Source: Psychroserpens luteus
GTDB taxonomy: Bacteria > Bacteroidota > Bacteroidia > Flavobacteriales > Flavobacteriaceae
Direction: 5' to 3'
NCBI RefSeq assembly: GCF_015319355.1
Contig: NZ_JADILU010000006.1
Coordinates: 248,001-312,000 of the forward strand
Length of the DNA stretch: 64,000 nt
Of the stretch, positions 57,519-64,000 are shown in pieces (position 1 is the first letter of the stretch; each line of letters begins with the position of its first letter). A model generated the notes under the pieces. The model saw only the letters and a program-made list of their open reading frames with translations, was not told the DNA's origin and ran no database searches. A program made the translations under genes and the position numbers.

Positions 57519-58373
57519 TTATTTAGTAATTAAAGTTAATTTATAGTTGTCTTGAGATCTGACGTCTATAAGAAGTTTAGTACCTAGAGGTAGTTTGTTA
57601 TTTAGAAAAAAATCAGCAATTTCATCTTGCTTAACATGTTTTTCAGTAATAATTCTAGGTTTTATATGGTTATCATCAAAAGCGATTTCTACAATTTTTG
57701 GACGTTTAAATATTACGATATCTCTGATTTGGTTTTCAATATCTGATAGGTATTTAAGATCCTTTTCAGTAGAATTTAAATCAAAACTTACCACTTTAGA
57801 AAGTCTATTGAAGATAGGAATACTAATAATCGTATCATTTGAATACAGACTATTTAGTTTTATTAAAACCTCGTTATTATTTGATAAGAAATGATGCTCG
57901 CCTTTATTTGGGACATAAATCATAGAGTGAGGCTGTTTACCATTCATTAGGCAAGACTTTATCATATCTGTAAATGGATTCAACTCTTCTCTCAAGGTGT
58001 TCATAATCATATCATCTGAAAGTTGATTTTCTAAAACGGCTTTAGCTGTAGTCGATAATCCGCTCCTTTTAGCTTTTAGATTTTTCTTTATGACATCATC
58101 TGCATATTTCTCTACCTTTGGTTGATACCAAACATCTTTTGATAATTGGGCTAACCTGTCTGAATTGATTCCTATATCTGATAATTCTTTGATAATACCC
58201 ATCCAAATGGCTTGAGGAATATTCATTCTGCCATGCTTCTGATTATCAAAGTAAGGCAGTATTTTTTTACTCTTCCAGTAAGTTACTTGTCTTGAAGCAA
58301 TATTTAGATGTTTCGGTAGGATGTACTTTTTATAAAGTAGTTCGCCAAAACGGATATAAGAATCGTCACTCAT
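57519..58373 (-). CDS. MerR-like DNA-binding protein of the island
   Basis: A 284-residue protein. The N-terminal part (IASRQVTYWKSKKILPYFDN, GRMNIPQAIWMGIIKELSDIG, residues about 25-70) has the MerR winged-helix pattern of a helix-turn-helix, a YW..K.IL wing and an R-x-N/Y turn. The rest is not a recognised effector domain: strand-rich, with IISIPIFNRLSKVVSF and KRPKIVEIAFDDNHIKPRI. It could regulate the island or act as an excision accessory factor. Repeated TGTAAAT boxes in front of it are candidate operators. Confidence 0.75.
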   Translation of the reverse strand: MSDDSYIRFGELLYKKYILPKHLNIASRQVTYWKSKKILPYFDNQKHGRMNIPQAIWMGIIKELSDIGINSDRLAQLSKDVWYQPKVEKYADDVIKKNLKAKRSGLSTTAKAVLENQLSDDMIMNTLREELNPFTDMIKSCLMNGKQPHSMIYVPNKGEHHFLSNNNEVLIKLNSLYSNDTIISIPIFNRLSKVVSFDLNSTEKDLKYLSDIENQIRDIVIFKRPKIVEIAFDDNHIKPRIITEKHVKQDEIADFFLNNKLPLGTKLLIDVRSQDNYKLTLITK

Positions 58374-58377
58374 TATT

Positions 58378-58431
58378 TGTAAATTTACACGAATGTAAAT
58401 ATTTTATTTTAAAAATGATTGCATTGTAAAT
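58378..58431. promoter_or_regulatory. Iterated TGTAAAT boxes in the divergent regulatory region
   Basis: TGTAAATTTACA (58378-58389) is a perfect 12-base palindrome adjoining the regulator start codon. Further TGTAAAT boxes begin at 58394 and 58425, giving spacings of 16 and 31 bases. They lie between the MerR-like gene (minus) and the gene at 58469 (plus), where a repressor could control both. Confidence 0.6.
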
Positions 58432-58468
58432 ATAAATTTTTAGTTTTGTTTGAAATATTTAAAACTAA

Positions 58469-58840
58469 ATGAAAACAGATATTGAAAAACGTATTTGCCC
58501 ATATAGTGGAGTTGAGTTCATTCCTAATAGAACGAATCAGGTCTTTGCTAATGACAAATATAGAATCGCCCATAACAATCAAAAAAGTAATTCAAAACGC
58601 AAACGCTTATCAGCTATAAATAAACCCTTATTAAAGAACTATGACATTCTCAATCTAATTATTGGAGATGAACAAGAAAAAGTAGCTCATAAAGAATACT
58701 TAAGAGGAGCAGGTTTTTCGTTTTCTGTTTTCACTCATCTACATAAAGACTTACATAAAGATAAATACTATTATGCGATTTATGATTTTTATTATATCAA
58801 ATTGGACGATAACTACTATAAAATAATAAAAAATGGTTGA
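58469..58840 (+). CDS. Small island protein with CPYSG motif, unknown
   Basis: A 123-residue soluble protein whose N-terminus reads RICPYSGVEFIPNRTNQVFAN, like the CPxxGxxFxPxRxNQxFA opening of a common Flavobacteriia small-protein group. Only one Cys is present, so no zinc finger is formed within it. The C-terminal half is Tyr-rich (DKYYYAIYDFYYIKLDDNYYKII). Function unknown. It is divergent from the regulator and overlaps the next gene by 8 bases. Confidence 0.72.
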   Translation: MKTDIEKRICPYSGVEFIPNRTNQVFANDKYRIAHNNQKSNSKRKRLSAINKPLLKNYDILNLIIGDEQEKVAHKEYLRGAGFSFSVFTHLHKDLHKDKYYYAIYDFYYIKLDDNYYKIIKNG

Positions 58841-59051
58841 TATAGATTTACATAATATACAAATCCTAACTTCTCAAGATATTGATTTGGTGCAAGTCTC
58901 TCATGTAAAGGAGGTAGAGATGCAGAATAACTATTTGAAGTATGGATTAGCTATTGGTGGAGTATTGATTATTGGTCTACTAATTTATTCGCTTTCTAAT
59001 TATCCAGAGAAACAAAAAAGAATGAAATTTTGGAATCATAAAATCACATGA
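58833..59051 (+). CDS. Small single-helix membrane protein of the island
   Basis: A 72-residue protein, soluble for about 36 residues (VDIDLHNIQILTSQDIDLVQ), then one hydrophobic helix (LKYGLAIGGVLIIGLLIYSL) and a basic tail (EKQKRMKFWNHK). The start overlaps the preceding gene by 8 bases, so the pair is co-translated. It converges on the STAND-nuclease gene with only 10 bases between stops. No family recognised. Confidence 0.65.
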   Translation: MVDIDLHNIQILTSQDIDLVQVSHVKEVEMQNNYLKYGLAIGGVLIIGLLIYSLSNYPEKQKRMKFWNHKIT

Positions 59052-59061
59052 TATTCAATTA

Positions 59062-61917
59062 TTAATTTTTATTTATTTCGAATATTTCAATTTTATTTTT
59101 CATTTCTTTCTGTTTGTCTTTTTGTCCATCAAATCCGTAGAGAAATGCTAATACTTGATACATGTTGCAAAGATATTCGCTTCTGTCTAGACTCATGTCT
59201 TCTAATATTTTTACGCCTATTTCTTGGCTAGTAATTGCATGATTTATATTATGTTTTTTTAAATATAAATGAGATAAATCACTGTAATAAGCAGCTAAAT
59301 AAAAATCGTTTCTGTTTTTCAAAGGGAGAGATTTATGGAGTACTATTCCCGATTTTATATGTTTTATTGCTGTATCATATTCACCGCCAAGCGCAAAAGA
59401 TTTTGCTAGGATTCTATATTCAATACTTAATTGTTGATCATTATAAAGGTTATATTTTTCTCGTAGTTTTTGAACCTCAGCAAAATGTTTTAAAGTATTT
59501 TCTAAATCTCCTTCTTTTAGATAAGTATTAGACAAGTTATTTGATGTGACTATTACTTTTTTTATAGTTTTTGGTAGGTTGTCTCTAAAAATACTTAATG
59601 CCTTTTTAAAGCAGTTAATTGCTTTTTTAGGACTCCCATCTTCTGCATATCCCAGAGCTAGATTATTATACATTATTGCCAAATTCACATCATTGAGTCC
59701 TAGATATTTTTCAGCTCTTTCTGCTAAATCTATTAATTTTGGTAATATGCTTTTTGATTTAAAATAAAACCTTTTTGCAAAAAGAAACTCATTTTCAAGA
59801 AGTAACAAAGGTTGATATACACTTCTTCTAAAAGGCTCTTTTACAGAATCTAAAATTGATTCTGCATATTTTAAAAAGCGAAAAGATTTTTTTGGTGAAT
59901 TATAACCCTCCTCTATTCGGCTTGCTAACCAACTTATAAATAACATACTTGATATAAATGGATTTAATTGCTTCCTTTCATGGTAGATTAAAACCTCTTG
60001 AATGATTTTATGTATGCTTATTCTCTCTCGATTATTATTGAACTCAACGAGGCCTTTCTTTTCAAGAGCGTTTAAAATATTTATAATATGTACTTTATTT
60101 TCATCATATAGTTCTTTTCCATTAATAAGAATTAAATCTTCTACTAATACATTATAAGATGGCAGGAGTATAAGAAAAGCTAAATAGTTTCTTTCTCCAT
60201 TTTTTAAATTTGGTAAACTGAATTTTTTAATAAGAAAGTTGAAAAGTCTAATGGGTCTGATTTCATCATTTATGTCAATATCTATGGCCAAGTTTTCATC
60301 ATCCAAACGCTGTTCTTTTAACGAAGTAAATAGAGAATTTAAAGTTACGTCAAAACTGTTTTCAATTGTTTTAGCTACCAATTCAATTACAAGAACATTA
60401 TAGTCTACATAGTTGAAAAACTCAAGGAATAAATTATCTTCAATTTTGTCTTTGCTTGAATTTGATAAATAGATTTGCTTTGCATCTTCAAAACTTATTC
60501 TTGGTAATTTAATTGAAGGCAAAGTTTTATGATAGCTTCTAGTTAGGATTAGCTTTTTCCAGGAATATAGTGATGATAAAGATTTTATATCCGAAAACTC
60601 ATCTTCACATTTTTGGATATCAATAACTAAAAGATTATTTCCGTCAATCTTGTTAAGTTCGTTTAGGATTAAATTGAAGGATTGAGTTATATCATTACTC
60701 GTAGATAGTTCAATTCCAAGATTCGCAATAAGCACATCATCTAGTAGAATGGCATTAGGTATTGATTGTTCTACATTAACCCATATTAAATGATCAAACT
60801 GTTCATGATTTTTAATGTATTTTTTTGCGAATGAAGTTTTACCCATACCACCTTCAGAATGGATAAGAATCATTTTCTTCTCTTGTAATTTATCGTTGGT
60901 TTTTACTGAAAAATCCTCCCAACCTAAAATTTCTGCAGTATAGATGTCAGGGAGCACGTTCAAGTTTTTTGGATATGTTCTCGGTCTTGAACTTGATTGA
61001 CTTTTTAATATGTTTATTTCTAAGTCATGGGTCTCTTGTTGTATCTTTATTTGTTCTACATCATACTTAAGTGATTCGAATTCTACTTGAAGTAGTTTTG
61101 TTAGTTTTCTATTTACAAGTTCTTGAAGTTCATCATCAGTACGTTTTAGTAAGTTGAGAATAGTGTTTTTATTCAATAACCTATCTTCCTTTTCTTTGTT
61201 TTGAGAGTTTTTATATATTTCAGATAGTAAAACGCTAAACAGGACGTTAACTGGTTTGCTTTCAAATTTTGGGTCTTGGAGAATAGTATATATATCTTCT
61301 TTAATTTTTTTAATAGAATCTTCAGGCGATGAATCTCCAAATTCCCAAACAATATGTTTTGTAAAAGTAGATGCTTCACTATTAATTATTGTAATAGTAT
61401 CTTGGCTAACTGCTTGTATTTCGTCTCTTTCATCTTGAGCAATGTTTTTTCCTAATTTTTTATTCTTTCTTAATTTAACCTCTTTAATTAATATCTCTTT
61501 TACTTTTTTAGAGCACATGGCAAATATAGAGTTGTCATTGAAATTTAAATCGTTAATCCACTTTGTGAGAAGTTTTTCTTTTTGAGAGATTGATGAATTT
61601 GTTGCAAAACAAAATGATATATCTTTATTAGATGAGTTGTATTTTAAGTAAAGTAAAAAGAAGTTAAAAAGGGACTTCTTTATTTCAGGTGAGTTTAAAC
61701 TAAAAGAAGATGCATAGGATTTTACTTGGGTAAAAATGAGTTCTTCTCCCACTTCTTTAATGTCGTCTTCAACTTCTGTAAGTGTTTCAATATTTCTGTT
61801 GTTTACAAAATTATTAACCCATTTTTTAAGTGTACATAAATACTGATAATAGAACCCTCTGTTTGTAGCTATGGCTTCAGTTTGTACTCCAAAAACATCA
61901 ATTATTTTTTTATTCAT
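59062..61917 (-). CDS. Cap4/DUF4297-like nuclease - NB-ARC/STAND ATPase - TPR protein, candidate anti-phage defence
   Basis: A 951-residue protein in three parts. Residues 1-120 resemble the Cap4/DUF4297 dsDNA endonuclease: GFYYQYLCTLKKWV (21-34), TEVEDDI (47-53) and FTQVKS (62-67), giving the acidic plus QxK residues of a PD-(D/E)xK site. About residues 320-650 form an NB-ARC/STAND ATPase: Walker A EGGMGKTS (355-362), Walker B NLLVIDI (428-434), the KLILTR sensor (455-460), and SIHKIIQEVL (634-643) in the MHD position. Residues about 740-935 are tetratricopeptide repeats. This order (effector, STAND, repeat sensor) is that of bacterial NLR-like Avs/bNACHT defence proteins, which cut DNA after sensing phage proteins. 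Single gene, no partner enzyme beside it. Role is inferred, not shown. Confidence 0.82.
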   Translation of the reverse strand: MNKKIIDVFGVQTEAIATNRGFYYQYLCTLKKWVNNFVNNRNIETLTEVEDDIKEVGEELIFTQVKSYASSFSLNSPEIKKSLFNFFLLYLKYNSSNKDISFCFATNSSISQKEKLLTKWINDLNFNDNSIFAMCSKKVKEILIKEVKLRKNKKLGKNIAQDERDEIQAVSQDTITIINSEASTFTKHIVWEFGDSSPEDSIKKIKEDIYTILQDPKFESKPVNVLFSVLLSEIYKNSQNKEKEDRLLNKNTILNLLKRTDDELQELVNRKLTKLLQVEFESLKYDVEQIKIQQETHDLEINILKSQSSSRPRTYPKNLNVLPDIYTAEILGWEDFSVKTNDKLQEKKMILIHSEGGMGKTSFAKKYIKNHEQFDHLIWVNVEQSIPNAILLDDVLIANLGIELSTSNDITQSFNLILNELNKIDGNNLLVIDIQKCEDEFSDIKSLSSLYSWKKLILTRSYHKTLPSIKLPRISFEDAKQIYLSNSSKDKIEDNLFLEFFNYVDYNVLVIELVAKTIENSFDVTLNSLFTSLKEQRLDDENLAIDIDINDEIRPIRLFNFLIKKFSLPNLKNGERNYLAFLILLPSYNVLVEDLILINGKELYDENKVHIINILNALEKKGLVEFNNNRERISIHKIIQEVLIYHERKQLNPFISSMLFISWLASRIEEGYNSPKKSFRFLKYAESILDSVKEPFRRSVYQPLLLLENEFLFAKRFYFKSKSILPKLIDLAERAEKYLGLNDVNLAIMYNNLALGYAEDGSPKKAINCFKKALSIFRDNLPKTIKKVIVTSNNLSNTYLKEGDLENTLKHFAEVQKLREKYNLYNDQQLSIEYRILAKSFALGGEYDTAIKHIKSGIVLHKSLPLKNRNDFYLAAYYSDLSHLYLKKHNINHAITSQEIGVKILEDMSLDRSEYLCNMYQVLAFLYGFDGQKDKQKEMKNKIEIFEINKN

Positions 61918-62395
61918 TATTTAAATCAGTATCTCCAAATTTATTTTTTTATAATTTATTTAGGAACTCTATACTTTCCTTAAAGTAGTAGAAGTAATTC
62001 TATATAGTCAAATTACTCAAATAATGGCATATTAAAACATTTTCAACACACTTTAATTCAAATTAATCTACATTAAAAACGCTTAAAAACTAATTGTATT
62101 CGTATTAAAATGCTTAAAGTTTCAATAACGGCCTATTTGAATATTAGATTTTTTGCTAGTTTGTTGTAAATTAGACTTATATGCTTAAAAATCAAAAAAA
62201 CGGATAATGCATAATAAGAATTGGTAAGGAAAAATTAATGCAATTAACCCTTCTATCTCCCGATAGCTCAATCCAAATTTCAACTTGAAATATACTGCCT
62301 AAATTATAATTGAATGAGGGAATTTATAGCCTTTGAAAATGGTGTTTTAAACCAAAGATATAATTCCAGCACAAATTAATTGAAACCAGTATAAC
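61918..62395. other. Gene-free region, probable right boundary of the island
   Basis: 478 AT-rich bases with no credible open frame on either strand. It must hold the promoter of the STAND-nuclease gene at its left end. Repeated (A)(T/C)GCTTAAA words occur near 62080, 62110 and 62180, and a small hairpin CTATC-TCCC-GATAG near 62256. No tRNA, no clear duplicate of the tRNA-fMet end and no terminator with a T-run were found. Confidence 0.55.
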
Positions 62396-63010
62396 TCACT
62401 TTTTTAATAATATCACATTTCTGATATAAATTATGACTCCAACGATATGACCAATAAAAAGAACAGGATCTTTTCTAATTATTGCATAAGATAAAATGAG
62501 CGTTGAACCAATGATACTTAAAAGCCAAAAACCAAAAGGCAATAAAGATTCTCCTTGTCGTTCTGAGTACCACCATTGGTAGATGAAACGTAAAGTGAAA
62601 ACTATTTGAGAGATAATTCCAAGAAGTAAAAGCCATAATGGGATTGTCTCATTATTAAACAAATTATTTACATCAATGATATTATTGTTATAGTAGTAAA
62701 TAACAAGAATTGTTGGTGTTAATAACAGTAGCCATCTGAGTATTACATTTAGTTTTTGCCATTGGTTTTGAATTTGTAGATTTCGTATGTAAATAAAATA
62801 AGTCAATATTTGACCTAACATAATGGCAAAATCATCTCTTAAATAACCATAAATAAATAACAAGAAGGAAGCGAATAAACTTAAAGACCAAAATAAAGAA
62901 GGTGTTACAACTTTTTTTTGTTTTTCAGAAGTTAGCCATTGTATAATCAGTCTTGATGAAAACAAGACTTGAGCTAAAAAGCCAATTGAATAAATCAGCC
63001 AACTACTCAT
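62396..63010 (-). CDS. Lipid-A-disaccharide synthase N-terminal-domain (LAB_N) membrane protein
   Basis: A 204-residue membrane protein holding two copies of the LAB_N unit: FSSRLIIQWLTSEKQKKVV...PSLFWSLSLFAS (about 17-52) and FTLRFIYQWWYSERQGESLLPFGFWLLSIIGS (about 138-170). This stand-alone domain is not the LpxB enzyme itself; in Bacteroidota it sits beside a GT2 transferase, here with an 8-base overlap. The pair is probably involved in lipid or envelope glycan modification. Confidence 0.9.
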   Translation of the reverse strand: MSSWLIYSIGFLAQVLFSSRLIIQWLTSEKQKKVVTPSLFWSLSLFASFLLFIYGYLRDDFAIMLGQILTYFIYIRNLQIQNQWQKLNVILRWLLLLTPTILVIYYYNNNIIDVNNLFNNETIPLWLLLLGIISQIVFTLRFIYQWWYSERQGESLLPFGFWLLSIIGSTLILSYAIIRKDPVLFIGHIVGVIIYIRNVILLKK

Positions 63011-63722
63011 TATTACTTTTTTCTATCTCATAGTTAATATACTTCTTCTTCATCCATAAGTAAGCAAAACAATCCATTAATGGACCTAACAATCTATTCC
63101 ATAAACCATATTTTGCTTCACCTGCAATTCGGGGAAAATGTTGAATAGGAATTTGTTTTATCTTGCCATCTTGAAGTAATATCATTGCAGGGAGAAACCT
63201 ATGTAGTCCCTTAAACATTGGAATTTTTTTAGCATAACTGCTTTTAATAACTTTTAAAGGACAGCCAGTATCATCCATACCATCATGGGTGAATGTTCTA
63301 CGAATACCGTTTGCAATAGTAGATGACATCTTTTTTACAAACGAATCCTTTCTGTTAGCTCTTACGCCAGTCACTAAATCAAATTCGTCAATATGCTCTA
63401 GAAGTAAATTAAAATCTGAAGGAGAAGTTTGTAAATCTGAGTCTATATAACCAACAAGTTCTGTATCTAAATGGTCAAAACCTGCTTTAATTGCTACACT
63501 TAATCCTTTATTTTTAGAAAGACTTATAAAATAAAAGTCCTTATTTCTTTCGCAAATTTGTTCAATTAATTCTTGGCTTTTATCATTTGACCCATCATTT
63601 ACAAATAAAATTTTTGTGGGTACTGTTGCAATTTTCAGATAGGATAACAATTCTTTTTCTACTCTGAGTAAATTGTCTTCTTCATTATAAACAGGTACTA
63701 TTATGGTAAGTCTATAAGTCAT
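63003..63722 (-). CDS. Family 2 glycosyltransferase, DPM1/ArnC-like
   Basis: A 239-residue GT-A glycosyltransferase: TIIVPVYNEEDNL at the start, KILFVNDGSNDKS, GLSVAIKAGFDHL and the DxD motif in VGYIDSDLQTSP. The pattern, including GMDDTGCPLKVI and AGEAKYGLWNRLLGPLMD, is that of enzymes that load sugars onto a polyprenyl phosphate. No C-terminal membrane helices are evident. Co-transcribed with the LAB_N gene. Confidence 0.9.
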   Translation of the reverse strand: MTYRLTIIVPVYNEEDNLLRVEKELLSYLKIATVPTKILFVNDGSNDKSQELIEQICERNKDFYFISLSKNKGLSVAIKAGFDHLDTELVGYIDSDLQTSPSDFNLLLEHIDEFDLVTGVRANRKDSFVKKMSSTIANGIRRTFTHDGMDDTGCPLKVIKSSYAKKIPMFKGLHRFLPAMILLQDGKIKQIPIQHFPRIAGEAKYGLWNRLLGPLMDCFAYLWMKKKYINYEIEKSNNE

Positions 63723-63728
63723 AATAAT

Positions 63729-64000
63729 TTATATTTTGAATCGAACACCTGTTCGTAAATACAATGAATTGGAATTATCTAATGATTTTATGTTGTTTTT
63801 ACCTCCATCTCTTAAGTTCACGGTATTACTAAAAATGTAGGATGTTCTTGCATAAAATTGAAGATGTTTGGTAAAATGATATTCATATTGCAAACCACCT
63901 AGTATTAACGACATATTAATACTTTCGGCTGTCTCTGTATTATCTACAGCTACGCCTCTTTGTAGATTGGAAGTAACACCGTCTAATTCTGCATATAACT
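63729..64000 (-). CDS. C-terminal part of an outer-membrane beta-barrel protein, 5' end outside window
   Basis: The minus-strand frame is open from the right edge to the stop at 63729, about 90 residues. The in-frame ATG at 63914 is probably internal because coding-like sequence (ELDGVTSNLQRGVAVDNTET) precedes it. The segment has alternating strand pattern (LGGLQYEYHFTKHLQFYARTSYIFS) and ends LYLRTGVRFKI, a typical barrel closing strand. Family not identifiable from this piece. It lies 6 bases before the GT2 gene. Confidence 0.75.
   Translation of the reverse strand, partial: LYAELDGVTSNLQRGVAVDNTETAESINMSLILGGLQYEYHFTKHLQFYARTSYIFSNTVNLRDGGKNNIKSLDNSNSLYLRTGVRFKI

Overview
The window reads as a chromosomal segment of a marine-type Flavobacteriaceae (Bacteroidota). 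It is AT-rich, uses TAnnTTTG-type -7 promoter boxes, and carries gldKLMN (type IX secretion/gliding), exosortase XrtF with its partner, and the sigma54-activator/lptE/TPR/secG/groSL neighbourhood seen in that family. Strand and family calls come from motifs read by eye; no database search was run.

Layout. 1-3511 (minus): cell-shape operon mreB-mreC-mreD-PBP2, the last running off the left edge. 3882-8725: purH, a FtsX-type permease, a small membrane protein, a GAF-type methionine sulfoxide reductase, xrtF and its associated protein. 8789-27147 (plus): an 18-kb copper/heavy-metal locus with CusA-type RND pump, TolC, a multicopper oxidase fused to a CopB-like barrel, DUF3347 lipoprotein, haem-binding protein, P1B ATPase, DUF305 protein, CusB adaptor, three HMA proteins, two HYC-type small proteins and a TonB-dependent receptor. 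Together they look able to move metal across both membranes and oxidise it in the periplasm. The block is flanked by two diverged copies of the same segment (3' end of the XrtF-associated gene plus HYC gene), the right-hand copy preceded by a decayed gene fragment. 27248-34261 (minus): groL, groS, secG, TPR gene, lptE, a small gene, a sigma54 activator, miaB. 34435-48283: membrane protein, lipoprotein, topA, a degenerate arginase-like protein, gldKLMN, an FAD oxidoreductase, a DUF983 protein and an ABC-F protein. 48381-54280: an AcrAB-TolC-like efflux operon and a CPXCG protein. 54421-55332: a lone plant-type LRR protein.

55606-62395 looks like a compact mobile island at initiator tRNA-Met. 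A large serine recombinase runs into the tRNA and stops inside its anticodon loop. It is followed by two tiny overlapping ORFs, a MerR-like regulator, a divergent pair of small genes and one 951-residue protein with a Cap4/DUF4297-like nuclease domain, an NB-ARC/STAND ATPase and TPRs. That protein is a strong candidate for an Avs/NLR-like anti-phage defence gene and is the most interesting system in the window. 62396-64000 (minus) holds lipid-A/glycosyltransferase envelope genes and the tail of an outer-membrane protein.

Cross-cutting signals: the octamer CTTCGGAA occurs about two dozen times in the core parts, is sparse in the metal locus and was not seen in the tRNA island; palindromic REP-like repeats occur between groS and groL, after the TonB receptor, and in frame inside cusA; a near-consensus sigma54 promoter lies upstream of groS, close to the sigma54 activator gene.
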